Assembly: GCA_031404815.1 (NCBI GenBank)
Contig: JANNIH010000016.1
Coordinates: forward strand, 1 to 64,000
DNA length: 64,000 nucleotides
Source: DASYKS01 sp031404815
GTDB lineage: Bacteria > Acidobacteriota > Thermoanaerobaculia > Multivoradales > UBA5704
Direction: 5' to 3'
The translations under genes were made by a program, and so were the position numbers. A model generated the notes under the pieces. That model was not told where the DNA came from and searched no databases. It worked only from the letters and a program-made list of their open reading frames with translations. The number at the start of each line of letters is the position of its first letter. Within the stretch, counting starts at the first letter, position 1. Shown here one piece after another: positions 41,724 to 49,825 of the stretch.

Positions 41724-42694
41724 GGCTCGATCACCTCATCGAACTGGCCGGAAAGCAGCGTCCGGTTGGCGGCAGACATCTCCGCCTCGACCTCGGGCCA
41801 GTTGTCATCAATTCTGTCGAGCGCGGCCTTGACCTCCGGTTTCGGCGGGTTCTTACGAAACCATTGGAGCCAACTGCGGTTCGCCGCGTCGGTAAAGAAT
41901 TCCACTCGACCGCCGTAGGCGGCGAGCCGGCCGGCCTCGGTCCAGGCGCCGAGCTCGAAGTGGGGGGTCAGCTCTTCGCTGCCGTCGGGGCGGAAGATCA
42001 CTTCGAGGAGGCCGAGATCGGCGAGCTGCGCGTCCGGTGCTTCTGGGGCGGGCTCGAGGAACCGACTGACCGCCGCTTGGACCTTTTTCTTCTCCTGCTC
42101 AGGCGAGAAGGCCGAGGTGCTGTTGTAGATCACCCCGAGGCTGTGCGCAAACAGGTGGACCTTCTCCGCATTCTGCGCTGCTATGGCGACCCGGAGGTCG
42201 ACCAGCGTTGCCCCGGATTGGAACGCCGCGACCTTATAATTGACGGTTGGCTCTTCAGGCCCTCCCCGATTGACGTCGAAGGGGCCGAGTTGTTCCATGA
42301 GCTCGTCGCTCGGTTGGTTGAGCGCCGCTGTGAGGCTCTCCACACTTCTCGGGCCGGGGGGCTGCTGGAGCTGATTCCAGACCGCGTACCCCACGCCGAC
42401 CAGGAGCGCTGCGGCGATCGGCAGGGCGACGGGGCGGAGGAGGCGTGGCGGAACCCATGGGGTGGTCTTCCGTTCGAACGGCAGGACGGTGCCGCCGGAT
42501 GCCGCGCGCTCCTCGCTCTGGAAGCGCATCGACTCGGCGTAGATCTCGTAGCAGGCGGCGCACGAGTCGAGGTGTGCAGCCAGCGCGGCTTTCTCGGCCT
42601 CGGGCAGTCGGCCGTCGAGGTAGGCCGCGATCGATTCGAGCGCCGGATGGTCGCTCGTTGGCGTGTTGGCCGCGAAGGGTGGAAGGCTGTTCAA
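41696..42694 (-). CDS. zinc-finger anti-sigma factor, single-pass membrane
   Basis: A 332-residue protein. The N-terminal zf-HC2-type anti-sigma domain has the motif AHLDSCAACYEIYAE (His-x3-Cys-x2-Cys) preceded by IAAYLDGRLPEAEKAALAAH. A membrane helix lies at about residues 88-106 (RPVALPIAAALLVGVGYAVW), and a ~220-residue extracytoplasmic domain follows with no recognised family. Such proteins hold an ECF sigma factor at the membrane until a signal releases it. The partner is almost certainly the sigma factor encoded 119 bp upstream on the same strand. The start is a TTG; I see no better codon. Confidence 0.85.
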   Translation of the reverse strand: MNSLPPFAANTPTSDHPALESIAAYLDGRLPEAEKAALAAHLDSCAACYEIYAESMRFQSEERAASGGTVLPFERKTTPWVPPRLLRPVALPIAAALLVGVGYAVWNQLQQPPGPRSVESLTAALNQPSDELMEQLGPFDVNRGGPEEPTVNYKVAAFQSGATLVDLRVAIAAQNAEKVHLFAHSLGVIYNSTSAFSPEQEKKKVQAAVSRFLEPAPEAPDAQLADLGLLEVIFRPDGSEELTPHFELGAWTEAGRLAAYGGRVEFFTDAANRSWLQWFRKNPPKPEVKAALDRIDDNWPEVEAEMSAANRTLLSGQFDEVIEPYNVPITED

Positions 42695-42812
42695 CGATGG
42701 ATCCCCCGAGAACGAACGAGTGGTCCCTGTAAGGTCAAGTGCGTCGTGCTCGCTGGAATTGGACGGACGTAGACGGGGAAGTTCCCTCCGGATCGAGTCA
42801 TTTTGTGATGGA

Positions 42813-43664
42813 TCACGACATCGCCTCCTCGTCTCGTCCGTCGAGGCGGAGAGCGGCCTGGGCGTCGAGAGGGCCGATGCCGCGCTCGGCGAGCCCGCGC
42901 TTGAGGGTGGCGAAAATCTTCTCGAAACGCGAGTAGAGCGCTCTTTGATCAGATCCCGACCCAGGTGTTCCCTGGCGGGCGATCTCGGAGACTTTGAGTC
43001 CGCTCTCGATACGCAGACGGATCAGCAGACAGTCTTCGATCGAGAGCTTGGCGATCTCCTCGCTGAGCGCGGCCAGAACGTCCCGCTTCGCCGCGAAGTC
43101 GGCTCGCTCGTCCAAAAGCTGGTCGGGCAACGGCGCGGAGGCCGGGTGGTGTTCCAACACCTCGTCCCCATCCTGGACCTTGCGTCGGCGCGTGCGCCGG
43201 GGGAGGCGGACGGCGATCTCGTCGATTTCTCGGGGGGAAAGGGTGGGGAAGCGCGGCGCGAGCATCCGCTCGCATTCGTCGAGCGTCAGGCCGTCGCGCA
43301 CCCAGAGGGTTTCGAGCTGCACCGCATGGGGGCCGATCCGCCGCGCTTCGGCCGAAGGCTCCCAAGCGCCCAGCTCTTTGTCGCGCAGGTCTTGCGCCAG
43401 CCGTTGAATGCAGATCAGGAGATAGGTCTCGAAGCTCGAACGCCCGGCATAGGCGCGCAAGCGCGCATAGTCATTCTCGATCAGCTTGAGTCGGATCTCG
43501 CCCCCCAACTCCTCGGCGTCTTGGGCGAGGAGCCCCCGGCGCCGCGCGACCGCGCCGACGATCCGCTCAATCTGCGGCAGATGCGCGGTGAGGACCCCCG
43601 ACGGGTCGCGTGCAATCCAAGCGACGACGACGCCTGGGTCGAGAGGAGGATTCGAGGATCTCAA
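42813..43664 (-). CDS. ECF-like RNA polymerase sigma factor
   Basis: A 283-residue sigma-70 family protein. Region 2 is visible as HLPQIERIVGAVARRRGLLA, AEELGGEIRLKLIENDYARL, RAYAGRSSFETYLLICIQRL and AQDLRDKE. A long inserted linker follows (about residues 95-200). Region 4 is LAALSEEIAKLSIEDCLLIR, LRIESGLKVSEIARQ, with the helix-turn-helix up to GLAERGIGPL. Paired with the downstream anti-sigma factor it would control an envelope-stress or regulatory response. The linker between regions 2 and 4 is unusually long for ECF factors. The start (a TTG) is uncertain and has no clear ribosome site. Confidence 0.82.
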   Translation of the reverse strand: MRSSNPPLDPGVVVAWIARDPSGVLTAHLPQIERIVGAVARRRGLLAQDAEELGGEIRLKLIENDYARLRAYAGRSSFETYLLICIQRLAQDLRDKELGAWEPSAEARRIGPHAVQLETLWVRDGLTLDECERMLAPRFPTLSPREIDEIAVRLPRRTRRRKVQDGDEVLEHHPASAPLPDQLLDERADFAAKRDVLAALSEEIAKLSIEDCLLIRLRIESGLKVSEIARQGTPGSGSDQRALYSRFEKIFATLKRGLAERGIGPLDAQAALRLDGRDEEAMS

Positions 43665-43740
43665 GCGAAGGAGATCTTAGCGAAATCTTGGTTGAGCGGT
43701 GCAAACTGGAGTTTGCGCCCGGGTCAACCGCGGGAAGGGC

Positions 43741-44415
43741 TTACTCGGCCGCCTCGAGCGCTGCGCGGATCTCCGGATCGGTCGCGGCTTCGAGCAGGTC
43801 GGTCTTGTGTTCGCCGAGCTTGGCTCCGGAGGCGAGGAGGAGTTTGACCACTTCGAGGTGCTTCTCGTTGATCGGGCCGTAGAGGAGCGGATAGCCGCCC
43901 GGCGCGGCGTTCGGGTCGGCGCCCCCTTTGAGCAGGATTTCGCACATCTCCAGCTGGCCCGTGCGGGCCGCTTCGGCGAGCGGCGGCACGCCGTACTCGT
44001 TGGCGAACTTGGCATCCGCGCCCGCTTCGACCAGTGCGCGAACGTACGACGCCTCTCCCGTATCGACGGCCTCAAAGACGATCGATTTGCCGGACTCGAC
44101 CGGCGGCGCGTTCTTCTCGTTCGGTACGACCCCGGCTTTGAGCAGCGCCTGGAGGACTTCGAGCTGGCGCCGTTCGGTGGCCACCCAGAGCGCGGTGCGG
44201 CGGTTGGGGTTCTGCGCCGAGGGGTCGATGCCGGCCTCGACGAAGAGCACCGCGTGCGCCGCATCACCCGCGGCGATCACCTGGAAAAACGCGTCGGCGG
44301 CAAACGCGAGACCGTCTTTTTCGAGCTGGGCGCGCGCCGCCGCTTGATCGCCGCGGGCGGGAGGTGCGGCGAGGAACAGGGCGACGAGCGTGAGCAGAGC
44401 GAGACGTGCTTTCAT
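43741..44415 (-). CDS. exported ankyrin-repeat protein
   Basis: A 224-residue protein with a signal peptide (MKARLALLTLVALFLAAPPA) and about five ankyrin repeats: DAFFQVIAAGDAAHAVLFVE, RRTALWVATERRQLEVLQAL, SIVFEAVDTGEASYVRALVE, GVPPLAEAARTGQLEMCEIL and PLLYGPINEKHLEVVKLLLA. Ankyrin repeats bind other proteins; the partner in the periplasm is unknown. The start is the ATG at 44415 after an AGGAGA site; an upstream in-frame start adds 7 residues. Confidence 0.88.
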   Translation of the reverse strand: MKARLALLTLVALFLAAPPARGDQAAARAQLEKDGLAFAADAFFQVIAAGDAAHAVLFVEAGIDPSAQNPNRRTALWVATERRQLEVLQALLKAGVVPNEKNAPPVESGKSIVFEAVDTGEASYVRALVEAGADAKFANEYGVPPLAEAARTGQLEMCEILLKGGADPNAAPGGYPLLYGPINEKHLEVVKLLLASGAKLGEHKTDLLEAATDPEIRAALEAAE

Positions 44416-44473
44416 GGGGATCTCCTTTCTCTCCACGCTATCCGAAGTCCCCAGGGCCGTGCCAGCCGACGAC

Positions 44474-45127
44474 CTAGCTCGATCCGACTTCCACCATCAC
44501 CTCGTTGCGGCGGAGAAACCAGGGTGTCCAAGGCGGATTGTAGCGGGCGTACAAGACCTCGCCGCGGATCTTCAGCCCTTTGGCCTGGCACTGGCGGAGC
44601 AGCTCGGCTTTCTTTTCCGCGAAGCGCTCGGCTGACCAGGTGCCGGAGAAGCCGAGGCTCGCCACGGTGCGGGCCGCGACCTCGCGCAGGGTGACGCGGG
44701 CATCGTTCGGAATCGGCGCGCTGTCCAGCTTGATCTCCGCCGGCAGCGCGAACGTGACCCGCCAGGCGTCGCCGCGGCGCTCTTGACCGACGGGCGCGGT
44801 CATCGCGATTTTCTCTCCCTTCGGCTCGCCCTTGGGCGTCGCCTGCTGGGCGACCGGTGCGGTCATCGCGATCTTTTGTTTCCCTCGGTTGCCACCGAAG
44901 ATGTAGCCCGCGAGGCGCCGGAACCCCTCGTTGCCGGCGTCATCGAACTCGCCCGACACGAGGGTCTCCGCCACCAGATAGGGGGCGTACGCGCGGACCT
45001 CGAAGTCCCCGGTCTTTTCCACCCGAGTGAACTTAGGTTCTTCAATCGCCATCGCCGGCCTCCCGACCACCCCACCGATGGCCGCCAACATTGTGAGGGC
45101 TGCCATTCCCATCGTTCGACTGCGCAT
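44474..45127 (-). CDS. SOUL-family haem-binding protein, exported
   Basis: A 217-residue protein with a signal peptide (MGMAALTMLAAIGGVVGRPA) and a SOUL/HBP domain: IEEPKFTRVEKTGDFEVRAY, FRRLAGYIFGGNRGKQKIAM, TAPV repeated in the conserved KIAMTAPV block (twice here, residues ~90-115), FALPAEIKLDSAPIPNDARV and a typical end ARYNPPWTPWFLRRNEVMVE. SOUL proteins bind haem or tetrapyrroles. The KIAMTAPV motif is present in two copies 24 residues apart, as in some family members. Confidence 0.92.
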   Translation of the reverse strand: MRSRTMGMAALTMLAAIGGVVGRPAMAIEEPKFTRVEKTGDFEVRAYAPYLVAETLVSGEFDDAGNEGFRRLAGYIFGGNRGKQKIAMTAPVAQQATPKGEPKGEKIAMTAPVGQERRGDAWRVTFALPAEIKLDSAPIPNDARVTLREVAARTVASLGFSGTWSAERFAEKKAELLRQCQAKGLKIRGEVLYARYNPPWTPWFLRRNEVMVEVGSS

Positions 45128-45176
45128 CGCAAGACCTCCGCAGAGGAGAACCGAAGACGGCCGTCTTGTGTTCCCC

Positions 45177-45572
45177 TCAACGGTCGAGGGGCAGGCTCGC
45201 CAACAGCCGCCAGAGCTCGGCCACGACCACGATCATCCAGGTGGCGATGCTCACGCCCACTCCCGCCGCCGCGACGTCCTTGATCACTTTGATCCGTTCG
45301 TCACGCCCCGGCTCGATGAAATCGCAGATCCCCTCGATCGCCGTGTTCAAGATCTCGGCGACCAAGACCAGGCCGGTGACCACCACGATCAAGAGTAGAT
45401 CCAGCCACTGCCGGAGCCAGAAGAAAACCCCGAGCAGGGCGGCAGAGAGCACCAATTTGTACGCCACACTGAAATCGTTCAGCACGGCATGGCGCAGGCC
45501 GGCCCAGATGATGCGCAGCTTGCGGAACGCCGGCGCCCGGGTCTCTTTGGGGCTCGAGTGTCGAATGCCCAT
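45177..45572 (-). CDS. dgkA: diacylglycerol/undecaprenol kinase
   Basis: A 131-residue integral membrane kinase of the DgkA family, with three helices and the signature VAEILNTAIEGICDFIEPGR, in which Glu-x-Asn-Thr-Ala-x-Glu forms the active site. It phosphorylates diacylglycerol or undecaprenol with ATP at the inner membrane, recycling lipid products of envelope synthesis. Only 49 bp separate it from the SOUL gene on the same strand. Confidence 0.92.
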   Translation of the reverse strand: MGIRHSSPKETRAPAFRKLRIIWAGLRHAVLNDFSVAYKLVLSAALLGVFFWLRQWLDLLLIVVVTGLVLVAEILNTAIEGICDFIEPGRDERIKVIKDVAAAGVGVSIATWMIVVVAELWRLLASLPLDR

Positions 45573-45736
45573 TCCGCTTAGCCGGCCGCTTCCGAAGAAT
45601 GCTCAAGAATACTCATGTCGAAGGGCCTCCTTGGGGGGAAATCGGTTGTGCTGGCCGCACAGGATACCAAGACGAGCGCCCTTTCCTCCCCGAACGGGTG
45701 GGGGCATCTCGGGCCTTCGCTGCCTATCATCCGGGA

Positions 45737-46717
45737 ATGGACCGCTCCCCAGGCTCTTCCGCTCGTGCCGAAGCTCCCCTTCTGCCGCTCGTTCCCTCCT
45801 CGGTCGGCGAGACGCCGCTGGTTGAGGTGGACGGCATCCTCGCCAAGCTCGAATGTGCGAACCCGTGCGGGTCGATCAAGGATCGGATCGGCCGCTACAT
45901 CCTGGAGGAGAGCGAGCGGCGCGGGCTGCTGCGACTGGGGATGCGGATCGTCGAGGCGACCAGCGGCAACACCGGCATCGCGTTCTCGTACTTCGCGCGC
46001 GAAAAGGGGTATCCCGTCACGATCGTGATGCCCGAGGACATGACGGAGGAGAGGAAGGAGATGATCCGCGCGCTCGGCGCCGATTTGATCCTCTGCTCGG
46101 CAACCGGGAGCTTCACGGAAGCCGCCGCGATCCGCGACCGGCTCGCGGCGGAGCATGGCTGGTTCAACCCGGACCAGTTCTCGAATCCCCTGAACGCGGA
46201 GTGCCACGAAAAGACGACCGGCGAGGAGCTGGTCCGCCAGACCGCGGGTCGGCGAATAGACGCGTTCGTCGCGGGGGTCGGAACGGGCGGGACGGTGATC
46301 GGGGTCGGCCGACGGTTGCGGCAAGATTTTCCCCACGTCCGGATCGTTGCGGTCGAGCCGGCTGAATCCGCGGTGATGAGCGGCGGCCCGCCCGGAGCGC
46401 ACGGCATTTCGGGGATCGGCGACGGGTTTATCCCCGCGCTCGCAAGCGACGGCAAGGGCGGGGTCCATCCGCTGATCGACGAGGTGATCCGGATTTCGAC
46501 CGCCGACGCACTCGCCGCCGCCCAAGACATCCGCACGCGCCACGGCTTCTGCGTCGGCGTTTCCGCTGGAGCCAACTACCTCGCCGCCCGGCAGCTCGCG
46601 GAGCGCTTTGCGTCCGTGGCGACAATTTTTCCGGATGGCTACACCAAATACCAATCGCGCGGCCTCACCCATTGCGCCCCGGGGAGCTGTCCGTACGAGC
46701 ACAGCCTGCCGGTGTAG
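45737..46717 (+). CDS. cysteine synthase-type PLP enzyme
   Basis: A 326-residue beta-family PLP enzyme that makes cysteine from O-acetylserine (or a related beta-replacement product). GETPLVEVDGILAKLE, ANPCGSIKDRIG with the PLP Lys48, EATSGNTGIA (substrate loop), VAGVGTGGTVIGVGRRL (phosphate-binding loop) and GVSAGANYLAA are all present. The N-terminus is short and the C-terminus ends SRGLTHCAPGSCPYEHSLPV, where the two cysteines are unusual for CysK. O-phosphoserine sulfhydrylase or another close relative is possible. Start is the ATG at 45737; longer frames upstream overlap nothing conserved. Confidence 0.85.
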   Translation: MDRSPGSSARAEAPLLPLVPSSVGETPLVEVDGILAKLECANPCGSIKDRIGRYILEESERRGLLRLGMRIVEATSGNTGIAFSYFAREKGYPVTIVMPEDMTEERKEMIRALGADLILCSATGSFTEAAAIRDRLAAEHGWFNPDQFSNPLNAECHEKTTGEELVRQTAGRRIDAFVAGVGTGGTVIGVGRRLRQDFPHVRIVAVEPAESAVMSGGPPGAHGISGIGDGFIPALASDGKGGVHPLIDEVIRISTADALAAAQDIRTRHGFCVGVSAGANYLAARQLAERFASVATIFPDGYTKYQSRGLTHCAPGSCPYEHSLPV

Positions 46718-46736
46718 AGACCCGCGAGCCCGGCCC

Positions 46737-48689
46737 CTAAAACCCCAACGTCCCGTTCTCGCGGGCAAACCCCAGTTGTTGAGCGAGCGGATCGCGCGGG
46801 TAGCCGATCGCGACATCCACGATCTCGCCCGCGCCGTCGCGCACGGGGGTGAGTTCGGCGTAGACGCCGGAAAAGTAGGTCGGGATCTCCATCCGGCGAT
46901 AGCGGGCGATCACGTCATCGCGCACGCCTGAGTCGAAACGGATGGCATAGCGCTCGACCAGCCGGCGACCCGCCTTGATGTCTCCGGTCGCCTTGATTCG
47001 CATCACTTCGGAAAGGAGCCGGCCGACCGCGGCGCGCGCGGCGTCGTAGTCGCGAATGTCGATGTACCAGTGTCCGTTCCGCTCGAAGCGGACGAACGCG
47101 CCCTGCTCGATCAGGGAGTTCACGATCAGCAGCCGATTGCGGTCGTGGTCCTCTTCGACCGCGTCCCCCTCCGGATAGCGGTTGAGGGTGGTGAGGGCCA
47201 CCCGGGCGAGCTGGCGATAGCATTCGCGCCCGACTTCCTCCACATCGTCCACGCCGAGTTCCGCGAGCTTCGGATCGAAGCAGTGCCAGTAGGCGACCAG
47301 GTCGGCGCGCGTCTCTTCGAGGGTCGAGTAGACCTCGGCCAGGTGGACGCTCGGGTCCCCTTCGATCTCGCACCGGCCGGAGCCATGGCCGAGGATCTCG
47401 TGCAGCGCCACGTGCAGCTCGTGTGCGATCTTGCCCCAGCGCGCGAACGCCTCCACCTGATCCGGCTCGGGCGAGAACTCTAGAGCCACCCGGGCGCCAC
47501 GGACGCTGCCGATCGCCGCCATGGAGGACGAAAACAGCATGCTCTTCGAGCCGCGGGTGGCGCGCAGCTCCTCTTCGTTCGGCAGGTTGACGCCGATCGC
47601 CGAGGCATGAAAATCGCCGGTCGCGATCAGCGTCTCCGAAGCCTTGCCGACCGGCGCGATCACTTCGAGCTTCTTCCACCGGTCGTCCCACGGCATCCGA
47701 TGCTCGAAATAGAGCGCGTGGGCCGCGATGCCACGCATCAGCGGATCGAGCTGCCGATCGCGCACGGTGACCACCATCTGCGCCGACCCCTTGGCGCCGC
47801 GCGCATCGCGATAGACCTCGATGAACCCTGCGGCGAAATCGACCTCGCCGTCGCTTTCGAGCCACAACGTGTTGTAGGCGAGCCAATCTTCGGGCGCCCC
47901 GGTCTCGAAGAAGTGGGCGAGCGCGCGAAGGGCGGCGGCTTGGGGCTCGGGCGCATGTTCCGCCGCGGCGCGCAGCTCGGCGTTCGCCGCGGCCAGCTCT
48001 TGGGCGTAGAGCCCGGGCGGAACCTTTCTGTCGGCGGTGCCCGCGCGGTAGACCTCTTCGAAGAGAGTGCTGTCGCGCTTCACCAGCCGCGAGTTGAGCG
48101 GATACCGCTCGGCAAAGCCGTCGAGATCCGCGAGCCGCACGCCGGAGTAGAGGTTTGTGGCCGACGCTTCCAGCCGATCGAGCCCTGCGGGCGGGTTCTT
48201 CTCGGTCAGCATCGCGGCGAAGCCCGGATCGAACAGGGGAGCCTCAAGATCGGCGAGGAGTCGGTCGAGTTCGGCACCGGTTCCGAGCGCCGCACCCATC
48301 GCCCGCGCATGGTTCGCGGCATGGGCGAGATCGGCCGCGGTGAAGTCCGGCAGGAACTTCCGACCCGTCGCCTCGTTGCGGTTGCCGCCGTTGGCCAAGA
48401 ACAGCCTCGCGTAATCGAGGATCGGCCGCTTGAATGCCTGCGGCAGCCGCTCCGGCATCTCGACCAACGCCCCGAGCAGCCTTTTGGCGCCCAGGCCATA
48501 GTCCGCCATCTGGTCGTAGTAGATCGGATCGAGCTGCACAGCGGCTCGCACCAGATGGAATGCGACGAGCTTCTCGGAAAGCGAAAGAGCCGCAAAGCTC
48601 GGCGCTTCGAGCTGAATGAACGAACGATCGCCGAGGCGCAGGACCTCGTGGGTGGGGGTCTCGGTTTGGGTCAGGGGGGCCGTGGGCAT
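46737..48689 (-). CDS. dipeptidyl peptidase III (M49 metallopeptidase)
   Basis: A 650-residue zinc exopeptidase removing dipeptides from the N-terminus of oligopeptides. The M49 signature is LHEILGHGSG (HExxxH-type motif, about residue 430), with the third zinc ligand in TLEETRADLVAYW (about 460). Upstream, GFIEVYRDARGAKGSAQMVV and the KSMLFSSSMA segment also match the family. It starts at the ATG at 48689 with a GGAGA site. M49 enzymes are rare in bacteria outside Bacteroidota, Acidobacteriota and a few others, which is one taxonomic hint for this window. Confidence 0.92.
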   Translation of the reverse strand: MPTAPLTQTETPTHEVLRLGDRSFIQLEAPSFAALSLSEKLVAFHLVRAAVQLDPIYYDQMADYGLGAKRLLGALVEMPERLPQAFKRPILDYARLFLANGGNRNEATGRKFLPDFTAADLAHAANHARAMGAALGTGAELDRLLADLEAPLFDPGFAAMLTEKNPPAGLDRLEASATNLYSGVRLADLDGFAERYPLNSRLVKRDSTLFEEVYRAGTADRKVPPGLYAQELAAANAELRAAAEHAPEPQAAALRALAHFFETGAPEDWLAYNTLWLESDGEVDFAAGFIEVYRDARGAKGSAQMVVTVRDRQLDPLMRGIAAHALYFEHRMPWDDRWKKLEVIAPVGKASETLIATGDFHASAIGVNLPNEEELRATRGSKSMLFSSSMAAIGSVRGARVALEFSPEPDQVEAFARWGKIAHELHVALHEILGHGSGRCEIEGDPSVHLAEVYSTLEETRADLVAYWHCFDPKLAELGVDDVEEVGRECYRQLARVALTTLNRYPEGDAVEEDHDRNRLLIVNSLIEQGAFVRFERNGHWYIDIRDYDAARAAVGRLLSEVMRIKATGDIKAGRRLVERYAIRFDSGVRDDVIARYRRMEIPTYFSGVYAELTPVRDGAGEIVDVAIGYPRDPLAQQLGFARENGTLGF

Positions 48690-48851
48690 CTGGATCTCCG
48701 GAGTTTCGTGGCGGGGGAACGGTACCACCACCGGCGGGCGGGCTTCGACTTCGCTTAAGCCGGCGGGCCGACCCGTGCGCGAAGTCTCCGGTCCCGGTCC
48801 CTGAGCGAAGTCGAAGGGACACACTCAGCTCCCAAGGCATATACTTTCACC

Positions 48852-49439
48852 ATGTCCGTCGCCCTCTTCGACCCGCCGCCGAGCTACTTGCCCATCGGCC
48901 TTGGCCCTTACCGGGCCGAGGATTACGCAGCGCTGCCCGACGAGCCGCGTTGCGAGCTGATCCTGGGAAGGTTCTACTTGATGCCGAGTCCTACCGCGTC
49001 CCATCAGCTCGTCGTGTTCCTTCTCGGTCGCCAGTTCTACGGGATCGCGCGCACCACAGGCGGCAAGGCCTTTATCGCGCCGCTCGACGTCACCCTGGCC
49101 GATCACTCGGTCGTCCAGCCGGATGTCGTCTACGTCGCTCCCGAAAATCTCGGGATCGTCGGCGACTTCATCACCGGCGCGCCCGATCTCGTGGTCGAAG
49201 TCCTCTCGCTCGGCACCGCGCGCCGCGACCGCGGCGAAAAGCTCGGGCTCTATGCCCAATCCGGAGTTCGGGAGTATTGGCTGGTCGACCGAACGACGCA
49301 GCAGATCGAGTTCCTGGTCAACCGAGACGGGGCGTTCGTGGTCGTTTTGCCGGAGGGAGCCACCTACCGTTCAAACGGACTCGCCGGGGTGGAGATCGAT
49401 CTGGCGGCGTTCTGGGCGGAAGTGGATGAGGCGTTGTAA
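48852..49439 (+). CDS. Uma2 family (DUF820) PD-(D/E)XK nuclease-like protein
   Basis: A 195-residue protein of the Uma2/DUF820 family, whose fold is that of restriction-endonuclease-like enzymes. PYRAEDYAALPDEPRCELIL, GRFYLMPSPTASHQLVVFLL, the putative catalytic core QPDVVYVAPENLG to GAPDLVVEVLSLGTARRDRG (Asp ... Glu-x-Leu), and KLGLYAQSGVREYWLVDRTT are the conserved blocks. Family members are often multicopy and associated with mobile or defence regions; a biochemical role is not established. A second, diverged member lies at 63329-63904. It overlaps no neighbour; a small gene follows. Confidence 0.9.
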   Translation: MSVALFDPPPSYLPIGLGPYRAEDYAALPDEPRCELILGRFYLMPSPTASHQLVVFLLGRQFYGIARTTGGKAFIAPLDVTLADHSVVQPDVVYVAPENLGIVGDFITGAPDLVVEVLSLGTARRDRGEKLGLYAQSGVREYWLVDRTTQQIEFLVNRDGAFVVVLPEGATYRSNGLAGVEIDLAAFWAEVDEAL

Positions 49440-49474
49440 GGCGTCGAGTGATTGGTTCGGGAGGGTCGGGAGAC

Positions 49475-49651
49475 ATGAGCGATTCTGATTTGAGCGAGGT
49501 CGGAGGTCAGGGCATCTCGGAAACCGTCGAAGAGTGGGAGCTCCAACAGCGCCGTGCCAAGGCGATCGACGCACTGCTCATTTTCCGTAAAAGCCTGCCC
49601 AAGATGACCGCCGCCGAACTCGCCCGTGCACGGCGGCGGGGCCGCCCCTGA
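49475..49651 (+). CDS. small hypothetical protein (58 aa)
   Basis: A short gene starting at an ATG with a GGGAGA site, 35 bp after the Uma2 gene. It encodes an acidic start (MSDSDLSEVGGQGISETVEE), an amphipathic helix (LQQRRAKAIDALLIFRKSLP) and a basic end (AELARARRRGRP). No family is recognised. It may be translated with the Uma2 gene. Confidence 0.5.
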   Translation: MSDSDLSEVGGQGISETVEEWELQQRRAKAIDALLIFRKSLPKMTAAELARARRRGRP

Positions 49652-49825
49652 AGGTTGTTGGCTACGCCGCAGTTGTCAATGCCGGCCTGTAGTCCGGCGC
49701 AGGTAAGGACGGAGCTTGCCCCCGCGCGTAAGACAAGTTCTGGTCCCGCCGTTCCTGCCTACCCGCGATTCGGTAGTCTAGACTAGAGAGACTTCGCGAG
49801 AGAAAAGTAGGCTGGGGGAGGTCGC
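49652..49825. other. intergenic region with a palindrome upstream of the TIR-KAP gene
   Basis: It contains a hairpin, gccgg-cctgtagt-ccggc, at about 49682-49699. This is a dispersed-palindrome type known in many GC-rich genomes. A more AT-rich stretch (cggtagtctagactagagag, about 49770-49790) could hold the promoter of the TIR-KAP gene, with an internal 6-bp palindrome (tctaga), but I cannot assign boxes with confidence. Confidence 0.4.
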